A stretch of 64,000 nucleotides of DNA from Zerene cesonia (lineage: Eukaryota > Arthropoda > Insecta > Lepidoptera > Pieridae): assembly GCF_012273895.1 (NCBI RefSeq), contig NC_052102.1, positions 2,130,917 to 2,194,916 of the forward strand. Direction: 5' to 3'. Below the pieces are notes generated by a model. That model searched no databases and was not told the origin of the DNA. It saw only the letters and a program-made list of their open reading frames with translations. The translations under genes and the position numbers were made by a program. This document shows, piece by piece, positions 45,893-58,859 of the stretch. Each line of letters begins with the position of its first letter. The stretch's first letter is position 1.

Positions 45893-47388
45893 TTGTTTCT
45901 ATGTGGTATACACAAACTTAATTATATCAAACACCCAATACCACAATTACCATTTTTATATTTTAAATAAATTAAAAAACAAAAAAAAAAACATTTTCAG
46001 AAAGTATTCTCTATCCTAAGAGAATATAATAAGATTCTATAGTCAAACAAAATCAATTTTTTATTAACAATAGGGACTTTACAACTATCTCGCCTGCTGG
46101 ATGCGAAGATGCGGCCTAAAATAAAACCCGCTTCCCTAGGAAGTGTGATGCTGTCTCTCCTCTTGAAGACCCATACCGTACTCAGGGAATACATACATAA
46201 ACCGCACGTGAACGTAGGAAAGTGTTTGATAATGAAATTTCAATTAATCAAGACCAACTGGCATACTGGCCAATTGAGTATTACATAGTAGTACTATTAG
46301 ATGTATAATAGTTGATTGAACCGTGTCAATTGGTTGTGTTACAGGGATTACTGAGAATGCAATCGTGTTTGCGACATTGCCTATTGGTAGCAGAACCAAC
46401 GTTGTTCGTTTATAAATGAACAACGTTCATTGTCATATATATATGAGTAGGTATATGTTGGCCGTGGATAAGTTAAAATTGTTTCTGATTTTAAAATTTC
46501 TTTCACTAATGGTAAGGATGTTTTTATTAAATTTAAAAGATATGTTAATCAATCCTGATTCTAGATGGAGCGACGATCTAAAACATGCTATAACTGTGTC
46601 TTATATTATAAAATTAGAATTTATTAAAATCTAGAAATGAAAGCAATAAAGTTGTGCGCTATAAAATATTCTGTTAGCTTCTTTAGATTTGTCCCGATCT
46701 CAAAATATTATTTTCGCAAAGATCAAGTATACTATCATTCATATACAAAAGTAATACTATCAATATTACAATATTTTGTATCGTGTCGATGATGACTATA
46801 TTCTCATTTTTGTGTTTGACTTAAGTAAATACGCATTAATAAGATTAAGAAATAGGAACAATTTCATTATAATTCTAGAAACATCCGATAAAGGACTTTT
46901 CTGGTACAATCAGTGGATTGCAGCAGTGGCTACACATAATAGAGTCATGTAACAAACCGCTTCAATTTAACTCATTTACACCTGGCAATTATTGCGCACC
47001 GCTTTTAGCTAAATGCTTCCGTCTTTGCGAGATTCCACAATTACCTTCGCTAAATAGAAATAATCCAGTGCGGCTTTTAGAGCTGAATAGGATTGCATCC
47101 CACTATATACGCGGTTCCATAATGAGTCTTATTCGAAAACTTTAAAGTTCTTTTTTCTGCAACTCATGGACGCACTCGGTGCTGTTAGAGAGAACTCATA
47201 AGACCTACCATTTTAAGTATTCAGTAACTGCTACGTTATTGCCGACCTGTTCGTTTCTGACTTTGTAATTAAATAGAAGAGTCTTTGTGCCTATGAAGAA
47301 CTGTAAAGGGACGTTTATCGGCTTTTTCTACGTTTTTCACCCCTAGTATAAAGGTTACAATCAATTTTGTTATAGCTTGATTAAATTA
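45893..47388. other. Unassigned DNA
   Basis: Short frames at 45997-46194 (minus), 46416-46634 and 46918-47145 have no recognised motifs. A short palindrome is at 46398-46427. Confidence 0.35.
46398..46427. repeat. Short palindrome containing TATAAA
   Basis: AACGTTGTTC (46398-46407) and GAACAACGTT (46418-46427) are exact reverse complements around GTTTATAAAT. Confidence 0.9.
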
Positions 47389-47630
47389 CCCCACAGAAAA
47401 CCGGCATGAAATAATAGCATACTATTGTGATACGGTAAGTGGGTGATCCGTTGGCCCGTTTCCTTGTCCTCACCCTTCCCAGTCTATTCCTTTTTTCAGT
47501 CATCAATCCTTTCCTTATCCCTTATCCCATAAAAGTGGGGAGCGCATTCGAATGTTTATGGGTGATGGTGATCGCTTGCCATCAGGCTAATCAACAGCTC
47601 AGTTGACCGCTGTTACATATAAGAAAATCT
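47389..47630 (+). mobile_element. Poly-A SINE, head missing, type-1 tail
   Basis: CCCACAGAAAACCGGCATGA, GTAAGTGGGTGATCCGTTGG, CCTCACCCTTCCCAGTCTAT, GTGGGGAGCGCATTCGAATG, GCTCAGTTGACCGCTGTTAC. The outer stem bases of the tail are mutated on both sides. Confidence 0.75.
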
Positions 47631-48077
47631 CGCTCTGTGCGTACTATATTTGATTACTATTTACATAAGAAACCAACCAATCCAAAAGTTTGGAATCGTT
47701 GCGCTAAATGCAATGGAGAAGGGTTCCCGCATCGACACCAGTGTGGTGAATTTTTGAATTGAGTTCAACCTTTGTAAATGAATTAGATTCACAAGCATCT
47801 GTGCAAATGTGTGCATTATAATAATCATATAATCAAACTTATACTAATATATTCTATATATTAGTATTCAATTACCATATGGATTATATTAAAATCTTCT
47901 GTCTGTGTGTACTTAGAATTTTACTTTTAAACGGATTATAAAAGCGATTTATTCATTATGTTAATTGAAATTGGTAAAAAATTTCTATATTTATGATTTA
48001 TCGCTTAAATCGCATTGGAGGTCACAGGATTAATGGAATAAAGAAAGAGTAAGTAAAAAATATGGATATATTTCAGT
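47631..48077. other. Unassigned AT-rich DNA
   Basis: No supported feature. Confidence 0.4.
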
Positions 48078-48169
48078 TCCCCCACTCTCTTCTCGACAAT
48101 CTTCTATGGGGTTCTGACCCGGTACGAACTAGCCCAATTCGTGCCGAAGCGTGATCGATTCCCACAAGC
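48078..48169 (-). mobile_element. Poly-A SINE fragment (head only)
   Basis: Plus-strand: TTCCCCCACTCTCTTCTCGA, TTCTATGGGGTTCTGACCCG, GCCCAATTCGTGCCGAAGCG, TGATCGATTCCCACA, the reverse of the SINE head. Confidence 0.65.
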
Positions 48170-49283
48170 AAAAATGTAATACTCGCGTAATACATATATA
48201 ACACAAGAAAATTAGTGTTCGCTGTCTCGAAATTCGTATCATAGTGCTTTGTGACCCAGAGCGTAGATGAAATTCGTTAGTCACTGCAATTTTAATTTGA
48301 CGTGCGAATGCCGTCTTTCTAAAAACATTTTGCCATTCTAGACTATGTAAATGTATTATCTAGGTAGTATCGAATTTAGTAGCTGTTCTAATAGAGTTTA
48401 AGTGACGAAAGTCAGTCAGTTTACCTTCAGAGCTGGCGTTTAATTGATAGATGTAATGGGGCGAAGTTGACAGCACTGGGCGAAACGTTGTCGACTTCAG
48501 TCGGTGATAATAAATGAGTGTAGGAAAGTCCTGTGAGACAGTATATTTGACATAGGAAATAGAGGTATTTTAAGCTACGTTTTGTTATATTGTGTTTGAA
48601 TTAGGCTTTGTTTGAACTATTTTTTAGAAAATTTTAAATAATTTGTGCAACGCAGTTTCCTTTTTTTCTAGAAATTTTCTCTTTCTTCTTTTATTTTTTC
48701 GTTGGTCTGTGAATGGTTACAATGTAAATAAATAACGTCGTTTATTACTTACATATAATATATTAAGTTCCATTTCTATGGGATTCTATTGATATAATAT
48801 GTATAATATACTAAGGTTTTATTTATAACTGATAACGATTCGATTTTCATTTCATTTTTTAAATGGTGTCCTTCAAGGACACGTAAAAAGTTAATTTCAT
48901 CAGTGCGTTTGTAAAAAGTAACAAAGAACTTTTTTTATTCGTTTCGTATAACTAAATTGACAATAGCTGTAGATTGAGCTTAATACAAAATAATGTTATC
49001 TCGCGCACTCGAAGACCGCTCAATCTTCGCAATTCATCCCTTTCAGCCGAATACAAAATAGAAAAATAGAATCTCCAGAAAGATCGAGAACCGCCACATT
49101 TTGCGGCCACGTCACAAAATGTAACAAACACTGAAATTGATTTGAGGCACAATCAAGTTGCGTCGATACGATTGATTCTGTATTGGGTCGGTTGTTTGTA
49201 GAGGATTGATTGTTTCAGATTTTTCCAATAATTCAATAAAATGCTCTTATCACAACGATGCTATTGTGTTTCGAATCATGCAC
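48170..49283. other. Unassigned AT-rich DNA up to gap 2
   Basis: No supported feature. Confidence 0.4.
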
Positions 49284-50283
49284 NNNNNNNNNNNNNNNNN
49301 NNNNNNNNNNNNNNNNNNNNNNNNNNNNNNNNNNNNNNNNNNNNNNNNNNNNNNNNNNNNNNNNNNNNNNNNNNNNNNNNNNNNNNNNNNNNNNNNNNNN
49401 NNNNNNNNNNNNNNNNNNNNNNNNNNNNNNNNNNNNNNNNNNNNNNNNNNNNNNNNNNNNNNNNNNNNNNNNNNNNNNNNNNNNNNNNNNNNNNNNNNNN
49501 NNNNNNNNNNNNNNNNNNNNNNNNNNNNNNNNNNNNNNNNNNNNNNNNNNNNNNNNNNNNNNNNNNNNNNNNNNNNNNNNNNNNNNNNNNNNNNNNNNNN
49601 NNNNNNNNNNNNNNNNNNNNNNNNNNNNNNNNNNNNNNNNNNNNNNNNNNNNNNNNNNNNNNNNNNNNNNNNNNNNNNNNNNNNNNNNNNNNNNNNNNNN
49701 NNNNNNNNNNNNNNNNNNNNNNNNNNNNNNNNNNNNNNNNNNNNNNNNNNNNNNNNNNNNNNNNNNNNNNNNNNNNNNNNNNNNNNNNNNNNNNNNNNNN
49801 NNNNNNNNNNNNNNNNNNNNNNNNNNNNNNNNNNNNNNNNNNNNNNNNNNNNNNNNNNNNNNNNNNNNNNNNNNNNNNNNNNNNNNNNNNNNNNNNNNNN
49901 NNNNNNNNNNNNNNNNNNNNNNNNNNNNNNNNNNNNNNNNNNNNNNNNNNNNNNNNNNNNNNNNNNNNNNNNNNNNNNNNNNNNNNNNNNNNNNNNNNNN
50001 NNNNNNNNNNNNNNNNNNNNNNNNNNNNNNNNNNNNNNNNNNNNNNNNNNNNNNNNNNNNNNNNNNNNNNNNNNNNNNNNNNNNNNNNNNNNNNNNNNNN
50101 NNNNNNNNNNNNNNNNNNNNNNNNNNNNNNNNNNNNNNNNNNNNNNNNNNNNNNNNNNNNNNNNNNNNNNNNNNNNNNNNNNNNNNNNNNNNNNNNNNNN
50201 NNNNNNNNNNNNNNNNNNNNNNNNNNNNNNNNNNNNNNNNNNNNNNNNNNNNNNNNNNNNNNNNNNNNNNNNNNNNNNNNNNN
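49284..50283. other. Assembly gap (1000 N)
   Basis: Exactly 1000 consecutive N; probably a placeholder of unknown true length. Confidence 0.98.
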
Positions 50284-50409
50284 CCATAAGCTCTGCTCGT
50301 CAATTTTGTATATTATTTGGAACATGTAATATGTTAAATAAATATTAAAAATAATTTAAACAAGAAGTACTAGTTCGTCAAAATTTGGCTGTTACCACCT
50401 ATTTTGTAA

Positions 50410-50595
50410 TCCTACTAATATTATAAATGCGAAATTTGTAAGTATGTGTGTGTGTTTGTTACTCTTTCACGCAAAAACTACTCAACCGATTGCAATGAAA
50501 TTTGGTACGTAGACAGCTAGACATCTGGCAAATTTTTATCCCCATATTTCTACGGGATACGGACTTACGCGGGTGAAACCGCAAGGCGCAGCTAG
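50410..50595 (+). mobile_element. Helitron-like non-autonomous element (copy 6)
   Basis: TCCTACTAATATTATAAATG to AGGCGCAGCTAG, flanked by A and T. It stands 12 bp before the SINE at 50608. Confidence 0.8.
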
Positions 50596-50607
50596 TATTA
50601 TAAATAT

Positions 50608-50945
50608 GAGTGTCGAGTTCGCTCCGGCACGTATTGGGTCAGCTCGCACCGGGATAAATACCAAACCCTTACAGAAGATCGGCGTCAAATTGAAGTATGT
50701 GCATGTTTCGTTCAATGAGTCAGGGAGCTGGAGCTCCGTATGTATCCCTCACCCCCCTCAATCCATTTCTTTATTCGTCTTCGTAATTCCCCTCCTTAAA
50801 TTTTATCTCGACACAGAGGGCTATGCGTTCATAGATGATCTATCTGTAAACGCATTACACACATATACACATAGCAAATGTTCATGGTTGGTGATGATCG
50901 CTTAATATCAGGCGAACCACCAGCTCGGTTGTCCGCTATGAAAAA
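50608..50945 (+). mobile_element. Poly-A SINE, diverged full-length copy
   Basis: GAGTGTCGAGTTCGCTCCGG, GGGTCAGCTCGCACCGGGAT, GATCGGCGTCAAATTGAAGT, AGGGAGCTGGAGCTCCGTAT, GAACCACCAGCTCGGTTGTC and CGCTATGAAAAA. The 110-codon frame across it is not a gene. Confidence 0.75.
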
Positions 50946-51042
50946 CTACTCTCCTACTACAGGTTTTTTAAACTTATCAGGAGAGTTCCACGTATATGTA
51001 ACAACACACCCAAGCTGAATTAATAAATAAATTGTTTAAATC

Positions 51043-51081
51043 ATCAGGCGAACCACCAGCTCGGTTGTCCGCTATGAAAAA
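51043..51081 (+). repeat. Exact second copy of the last 39 bp of the SINE at 50608
   Basis: 51043-51081 is identical over 39 bases to 50907-50945 (ATCAGGCGAACCACCAGC ... TATGAAAAA). The 97 bp between them are not SINE. Confidence 0.9.
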
Positions 51082-52191
51082 AATTATAATATGATCATTA
51101 ACTGACGCAAGCATAATTAAGGTTGTAATTAGAAATATCTCCACATACCTACACTTGACATTATTCTGTTGGCGGGAAATTTATTCAGCTCTTTCATAAT
51201 TCATAGTTCGTCTCGGTGTCAAACAATACTTGCGAAGTGGGTTTGTCGAGTGTTAACAAACGGATTTTGACCCGGGATTCTAGAATGAAAACATGTTAAT
51301 GATCTGCACTTTTTTATTTGATCTTTTATTCCCTAGTTATAATTCTACTCCCATGATAAATCTATTATGTTAACGTTGTTTAACTGAAGGGTTTAACTAT
51401 TAACTTCTATTAACTTAATAAATAATGAATATATTGTCCCAAATACATGACTTTCTGTTGATCTAATGGGTAATGCATGAGGGTCCTGAGGTTTATCCCA
51501 ATAAAACAAACATCACCAGGTCATTAGGTTTTGTTTTTAGACCTCCTTGAACTGTATAGCTCATGCCTTCGTGGATATCTTCACCTGATTGTTAGATTTT
51601 ATTATTGCCATTATGAATACTCTGTTCATTCTCTATATTAATGGATAGAAAATGATGGATGAGACACTAGATGCATACATTAACAGTAATTAGAACGTTT
51701 TTAATAAATAAGAAGTATTCGATATAAAATATATAAAATGATAACAAGTGATAATGTTAAATTCTGTTTCAGATCAATCATGAATCAAAAAATACATTCG
51801 AAATACTATTGATATGAGAATCAAATGAAAAGTAGGACATGTATGTTTCAGTTTTAATTAATAATGATAATTGTAGTAAATACTATCTGATCAACACGGT
51901 TACAGCCAATTATTAAATATTAATAATAGTATAATATGTATAAAAACTTTATATGAAATATACAAATAATATAATAACAAAAACACATAAAATATGTCAA
52001 GATATTTGAACGTGAATAGATTATAAAATTAGAGGACAAATAAAAACAAATTGCATAATATTAAAATTCCATTATCAACGACCTACGATAACTAGTATTA
52101 TTTCTTTCATTCCTATGACAGTCGAAAAGTAACTCAATCGGAAGCAATCAGGAAAACTAAACTTATAAGAATGAATTATTTATTTTTGAAA
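51082..52191. other. Unassigned AT-rich DNA
   Basis: No supported feature. Confidence 0.4.
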
Positions 52192-52396
52192 TCCAACTAA
52201 TACTATACTTATATTATAAATGCGAAAGTTTGTGAGGATGGATGTATGTGTATGTGTATGTGTATGTTTGTTACTCTTTCACGAAAAAACTACTCAACCG
52301 ACTGTAATGTAATTTGGTACGTAGATAGCTGGACTTTTATCCTTATATTCTTACGGGATACAGACTTACGCGGGTGAAACTGCGGGGCGCAGCTAG
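52192..52396 (+). mobile_element. Helitron-like non-autonomous element (copy 7)
   Basis: TCCAACTAATACTATACTTA to GGGGCGCAGCTAG, between A and T. It has a small insertion near the 5' end, a GTGTAT microsatellite expansion near 52236, and lacks the GGAATAACATATAGGCAAC stretch of other copies. Confidence 0.75.
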
Positions 52397-53648
52397 TTCT
52401 ATAATATAATGTAAAACAAAGAAGCAAAATTGATGTTTAATATATTTTATATTTTGTGTAGCTAGTTTCCGCGCCTTCACATGCTTGGTAATAAGCCTAT
52501 ATTCTTATCCAGACTATTATCTGTGTACCAAGTTTTATACAAATTCCAATAGAGGTTTTTCCATTAAAGTGTAACAAACATTACTACAAACACATAGTAA
52601 CAACTACATTAGTTTATTAGTAATAGTAATAATAGTATATACAGCTTTAACTATATTTATATATAGATTATAGTTAATAATAAAATACACTAATCTTTAG
52701 ACCTCCGTCGGAAGATTTTGAATTTAAAAACAAAGCAATTTGCTTTCCAGATAAATTCTAAACACCACCTGAATCATATTTTGTAAATTTCATAACATAT
52801 TAAGCCCCATGTAGCTGCAGAAAGTTTGCGAATATCCAAATATTAAAATTCTTTAAAGAAATTTCGTATTTTCATGGAAAATTCAAATATTGCTTCAACA
52901 AAAGATCTCTTCTGCGAAGTTTTCGCGAGAAAAATTAATATTCGCGAACGATGAACTGAACCGACTTCACAAAACTTATTTCAGTTTCTGAAGAACTCTA
53001 TTATTTCATAGAATTCTGGGAATAAACTGGATCTTTTATTGATTTGTGGCAATTGACGTATTTGCTGGAATAAAATTTTATTACCGTTTTTCAATTCAAC
53101 CAGTTTATTTGGTATCTATGTAGGTACTGATTCTGCGCCATTTTGTGACGTCATACGTATTAATTCAAACGAATTATTAATGCAAGTTACGAACAAATTT
53201 CGCTTGGTGTGACTTTTTTGTTAGGGAATTTTTGTTATTTGATCCCATTTTAAGTTTGGGACTGTGAACTATTCGGATATTGAATTTATATTTCATTCAA
53301 AGATTATATATATAACTGACTCGTTTTAGAAAGAACAACTGTAAATTCGTAAAAAGTAGGCAATTACGCAAAAAAATCCAATTTCCCTAAAACTAATATA
53401 ATTTCCAAAAAGGAAAAAGCGTTTTAATGCATCCAACGTACTTTGTTCATACAAACAACCATTTCATTTCCTGCAACACAATCAAAACATCTGTAACTGA
53501 CTTAAAAAGATGGTCTCATTGGACATTATGTATTTGTTTTCTTATATTAAAACATGTACATGATTTAATCATCTACAACAAATTCTCTGTTTGACTTTAC
53601 GCCAGTATTATAAGGACTTTTTAATCAATTTCAAGATTTATGAACTAT
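52397..53648. other. Unassigned DNA with a weak repeat at 52457-52600
   Basis: GTAGCTAGTTTCCGCGCCTT and TGTGTACCAAGTTTTATACA suggest a much decayed Helitron-like piece in reverse. GCGCCATTTTGTGACGTCAT at 53137-53154 has a relative at 61386. The rest is featureless. Confidence 0.3.
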
Positions 53649-53649
53649 A

Positions 53650-53841
53650 CTAGCTGCGCCCCGCGGTTTCATCCGCGTAAGTACGTATCCCGTAGGAATA
53701 TCGGGACAAAAAGTTGCCTATATGTTATTTCAGTTGTCCAGCTATCGACGTACCAAATTTCATTGCAATCGGTTCAGTAGTTTTTGTTTAACAAACACAC
53801 GCACATCCTTACAAACTTTCGCATTTGTAATATTACTAGGA
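53650..53841 (-). mobile_element. Helitron-like non-autonomous element (copy 8)
   Basis: Plus strand: CTAGCTGCGCCCCGCGGTTT to TGTAATATTACTAGGA, with A before and T after. A small deletion removes GAAAGAGC next to the 5' GT-rich part. Confidence 0.8.
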
Positions 53842-54159
53842 TTATATGCTTAATATCATTCCGCTAATGTTAATAATCTCTCAGCATTCGTTAAGCCACA
53901 TACGTTCTACGTTAGTGCAGCTTATATAAATACTGCGTCCTTTACATATGAAAGTTAATCGCATTGCTAAGTAACTCTCAAAGCGAGTGGACCAAAGGAG
54001 CGAGTTTGATTCACTTCGTGTTTGTCCGATGCAGAATTAAATTAAACCCACTGCCCGCTGTCAAATTGAAATCGAATGGGATTTTATTTATTTTTCGTCC
54101 GTACCAGTTGAGAATCGAAACGTATTGTAGAATTTGTTGAACGATTTAACAGATTTATT

Positions 54160-54335
54160 TATGTCATAGCGGGCAACTGAGCTGGTGGTTCGCCTGGTAA
54201 GCGATCACCAGGGGCCATGAACATTCGCAGAATCGCAAATGCGCTTCCCTCTTTTAAGGTCAAGGATTAAGGAAAGGATTGACGAAGGGAAAGAAGGAAT
54301 GGACTGGGAAGGTTGAGAAAAAGGGGCTTCCTGTC
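54160..54335 (-). mobile_element. 5'-truncated poly-A SINE (type-1 tail)
   Basis: Plus-strand order: TTATGTCATAGCGGGCAACT, GAGCTGGTGGTTCGCCTGGT, GAACATTCGCAGAATCGCAA, GGAAAGGATTGACGAAGGGA, GGAATGGACTGGGAAGG. The head half is absent. Confidence 0.8.
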
Positions 54336-56432
54336 TGAATGCATATAAATACAGAATTGCTTTGTTGGAATTAACGTAATAGTAAAAAAATATATATTTA
54401 TGTTCACCATAATATGTGGTTGCGAGCGACGAAGACGATGAAATTTACAATGTTACACGAAAATAATAATAAAGTGCGATATTTTAAAACGTTATCCTAA
54501 TTAGACGAACCACTCCGTAGGATAAACGTTATGTACGTTGACGAATACTAAACTTAACTTATCTAATAACAATTCCCGCCACAATATTGTGAACTCATAA
54601 AACATTTTATTGTTGCTTTAACTACAAAAGCTAATAAAGACTCCTGTAGATATTAATAAGTCAACAAGCAAGTCTTCAAGCTCAAGTCAATATAAACCAT
54701 TAGGGGATTTAGCCAACGGCTGTTCAACTGCCAATAGCTGTTATTTATTTTTCCCATTTCATAATGTTTTCGCAATTTCATATTTTCTTTGTGTGCGGTA
54801 TTTGTTTTGTTAATAATATGGTTCATATTCTGTTTTGTCTATTTCCACTGTACCTAACATTGAGAGAGGAATGTCCGGTTATTTAGCTATGTTTAGGCTA
54901 TTGGCGACTGCACTGTCCATTTTTAAGTCTTAAATATAAAACATCTACTGATAAAAATACTAGAAAATTATAAATCACATAATGTCTTGGCATAGCCGTC
55001 TAGAATTATGCCGAAAAATTGTTTTTATTTTCTCTTTTCTTGGCATTGTATGTCGGCTTCTGACTTGAAAATCCGCCAATTTTATATACATTCTTAATTT
55101 TTTAGTTTCTACGATGCATGTAGAATACAAGCACACAAAGAAGGAAACATTTTTAATACATATCGAGTATTTCTTCTGTATAAATGTAGGCGTAGTATTC
55201 ACATATAGTTTTTTTGCATTACAATTTCTGTTTTAAATGTATTATATCTGCAATATACTAACACATCTTATTTACAACTCATGTTTATTTTAAATATTTT
55301 AACATAAACTGCTTTTCGTAAAATTAAAACCCTGGCCGCTTAACATTTTCGCCGCCTGTCGTGTAATCCTCTTAATGGTTGAAGGAAAAGGCAATTAATT
55401 AGTAAGAATCCTTATCGCTATTATAGTTTTCTATGAGCAAAGAATATACACCCAGTAGCGAATTCATTCACTGTCGTGAATAATAACAAAGAAGTCCGGG
55501 TTTCATTATTATTAACAAAAAAAAAATCTAAACCGCCTCAAATTGTAATAATCATTGAATGAATCGAGAGCATCGGTTACAAAGATCTTTCTAGAAGAAT
55601 CTGCGCGCGGAGAATTTGAAAAAGTAAAGTCATACTTTTATTTATTTTTAGTATCATTTTCTTTCCTTTCAAATAACGTAGCGGAAAGGTCTGTAATACT
55701 TACTAATGAAGCTGTAACGGCAAGAAGTATTTCCTTGCACGCGCTAATTAGAAATTCTTCATTCGAGGATCATTGCTTTTATAATTGTTCAAGAAGCGAA
55801 ACCAAAAATGGCGGGAATTATTTAAAATGTCTTGTTTTGTTTTTGTTTATTAATACTTTCTATTGTTTACGTATTGTAAATATAGACGAATGGGGTTCAT
55901 TAAAACAAAAGAATTTATATATTATGTGATGTATTTCCAATTCACATTTATTTTTAGTTTTAAATAATAGGTACTAACAAATGAAACCGAGGTTTTGCTT
56001 CTCCAAAAACTTAACCTTTACCTATTATACATCTTTAATTTACGATTTCAGTCGGAATGAAACGACGTAATAATCAATAAAAAATTTACCATTTCTGTAG
56101 TTATTAATATAGTAAATCTTTCAGTCAATATTAATATCAAAAATACATTATTAATTTGATTTCTGTGTGTCTCTTCCACACGCCTAAATCACGATGCCTA
56201 TATGGACAGAAAACACATAGGATAGTTTACGTCCCGCAAACCCCACGCGAACGAAAACTATGTGGAAACCCAGAAACTATCTTTTCTTTTACTACGCGGG
56301 TAAAGCCTATCTCTTCAAACATAATATATACTTACCAAACAGACCTACTTCCGAAAGACAAAGGGGCCTCTCAAAGAACTGCCACCCGAAACCTCGCAGT
56401 GTTCAAAGCAACTGATAACCATTATAACTAAA
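54336..56432. other. Unassigned AT-rich DNA
   Basis: A 124-codon frame at 55555-55929 and a 91-codon frame at 56156-56431 have no recognised motifs and are within chance expectation. Confidence 0.35.
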
Positions 56433-56625
56433 CTAGCTCATACCCGCGGCTTGGCACGCGTTTAATTTTGAGTCGTTTAAAAGCTGCTACCATACATATA
56501 AACCTTCCTCTTTAATCACTCTTTCTATTAAAAAAAACCATCAAAATCCATTGCATAGCAAAGTTTAAGCATGTAACATACTTACCCGGGAAGCGACTTG
56601 GCTTTATACTATGTAGTGATATACA
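56433..56625 (-). repeat. Helitron-like dispersed repeat, same family as 21255
   Basis: CTAGCTCATACCCGCGGCTT, CGCGTTTAATTTTGAGTCGT, ATATAAACCTTCCTCTTTAA and TTTATACTATGTAGTGATAT in family order; CTAG preceded by A on the plus strand, i.e. the reverse of a Helitron 3' end. Confidence 0.6.
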
Positions 56626-56844
56626 TATAGTTCCATAACATTTGCTTAACTGGCCAGTAGATATTTTAGACAGGTACTTATTTATTTTAATAGGCTATTA
56701 AAAGTTGTCTGGCCAGTTATTACGCTAAACGTATTACGGTAGCCGCAGTTAGCGAGTCTTCATTAATAACTAATTTGTTTGTCCTTTGCAGTTTAGTTTA
56801 AAATGAAGATCCCAATGGAATGTGTTCTACTCATGTGTTTATCT

Positions 56845-57000
56845 GTTATGACTTGCTTTAGCCCGCGGTTTCACTCATTCGTAGTATAATTCGGTATTGG
56901 TAATAAGAAAAACGGTCTATATGCTAACAATATGTATGCAAGTTATACTCGCGGTTTAAATATACGAATATCCATTGTTTTCTACACTAATACTTTTCTT
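56845..57000 (-). repeat. Decayed Helitron-like repeat
   Basis: GACTTGCTTTAGCCCGCGGT, TTCACTCATTCG and TATACTCGCGG resemble reversed 3' ends of Helitron-like copies. Borders unclear. Confidence 0.35.
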
Positions 57001-57094
57001 ATCTGGCAAAGTATTTTGATTTTATTTCGAATAAAACTTATGCTAAGCTTACTGTATATTCAAGCACTACGTGATATAGGAATATCCATACTAA

Positions 57095-57310
57095 TATCAC
57101 TATAAATGCGGAAGTAACTTTATTTATCCGTGTGTATCTTTGTATGCCTAAACTACTAAACTACCGTTTGTATTAGATTTGCAACAGAGATAATTTGAGA
57201 CCCACAAAACGGATACAATATAGTTTTTATCTCGGAAATCCCACTGAAACTTTCTATATTTTCTTTGAATACGCGAGTGAAGTCACGTTTGACGAGAGTC
57301 AAAAAGCTAC
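57095..57310 (+). repeat. Dispersed repeat, related to 7040-7238
   Basis: ACTATAAATGCGGAAGTAAC, TAAACTACTAAACTACCGTT, TTGAGACCCACAAAACGGAT and TCTCGGAAATCCCACTGAAA match the other copy in order. Confidence 0.45.
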
Positions 57311-57930
57311 TAGTAAATAAGCAAGATTATAATATAACCCTTATCGTTACAACAATTCAGATTGTTTATTAAAAAACTCGATTAATTCAATAAAAAACTG
57401 TTAAATATTTATTAGTTTTAAACATCAGGAATCATGCTTATCGAGTGATCATTTAAAGCTTTTATTTTTCTAAAGATATACGACCGTTAAAAGTTTTCGA
57501 CTTGATGTAGCTTCTACGAGTTTCATCAAATCAATTGTGAAGTTTCTTTTCCTACGGACAATTTATACGTTTTTTGTGCAATTAAAAAGTTTTTAATTAT
57601 TGGAGATACAAAAGAATAGCAATTGTATCTCTAAAGTCTTTGTCTTTCCTTGTTCTACGGGGGTATAGAAGAGTTTCGAAGGATTTCATATAAAAATCAC
57701 AACTATTATAAATTGTTAAAAAAAAAAATGATTGCCTGTAAAGTCGGTTTTACGGGCGAAGATTTTACGTGACAACGTCTTTTTCTCGGTAGAATATTTA
57801 TTGATATGCATATTATTAAATTGCACAATAGGAACAAGGAATTGAATTAAAATAAGAATTGCACAAATTTTAACTATAGAAAATATATTTTGTTTACTAA
57901 AAAGACAGAGACAGAGACACAAGCACGCGC
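57311..57930. other. Unassigned AT-rich DNA
   Basis: No supported feature. Confidence 0.4.
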
Positions 57931-58085
57931 CGATTCAATGCGCCTAATTCTCTAGTGCTGCGCGCGCGGCGGACCGATCATAGTTCGGTGACTCATCGTA
58001 ACGTTACCGGGCGTTACACTTTTTCATGCGTGACTCCGAGCCGCAACCTAATTTAAGACGTTGTCACGTCAAAAGATTTATTTCT
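57931..58085. repeat. GC-richer segment, probably a known lepidopteran repeat
   Basis: GTGCTGCGCGCGCGGCGGAC, GGGCGTTACACTTTTTCATG, CGTGACTCCGAGCCGCAACC and GACGTTGTCACGTCAAAAGA. I recall these phrases as dispersed in lepidopteran genomes, but there is no second copy here to test it. Confidence 0.4.
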
Positions 58086-58829
58086 ATAATTAAACTTATT
58101 TATAGAAATAATTATAACTGTAGTTGCCATTTAATAAATAGCATGCATGTGTTATTCGGTTATTATAACGGAAGAATAGAAAGAAAAATCCGATCAAGTA
58201 TTTTCAAAATCAATTGTTACAAGTTATGCTTTGTATTGAACCCTCTTTATCGATCGGATTTTTAAAAATAATAGAATAAAAAGGAATAAAGAAACCTTTT
58301 GCGTGGCGTATATGGACAATTTGTAAATAGACTTTTTAAAATATGAATGTTGTTTAATTCCTTTTCGTTTTATATTAACTTATTCCTATTTAAAATACAC
58401 TCTTATAATATCTTTGACGTTGTGAGTACATAAGTATGGTATTCACTTACCAACAGATGGCAATATAATAATCAGTCGCCTCATAAGCAAAAAATGGCAA
58501 AAGTGATGCTTTATAATTATATGATTTTTGTATCATAGATTTGTAATTCCTTTGAAACGTTCGTGGTATTGTATATATTTTAATGAAAGCAGAGTTTAAA
58601 TGTAATCATTTTAAATCATGTTATATAAATCAAGTATTTAATCAAATTCATATGTTTAATGCTCATGAAAATAATATCAAACATGGATGTACTCCATTAT
58701 TTGACTTGCTCTCCAAATATGTATGTTTGAAATGTAACATGATGTTCTGCGTGCTGCTGTTCAGTTTGATAGTAACGAATGGCTTGAAATTTGTTAAACG
58801 TTTAAATTGTGAATTAATTTAATACTTTT
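58086..58829. other. Unassigned AT-rich DNA
   Basis: Two 79-codon frames (58026-58265, 58583-58822) have no recognised motif. Confidence 0.35.
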
Positions 58830-58859
58830 ATTCACAAAAGATTAATTGTAAAAAATAAA

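Noticed and set aside
45997..46194. 65-codon minus-strand frame with RRD and LPREAGF
   Set aside because: Looks slightly protein-like but no family recognised and no supporting context.
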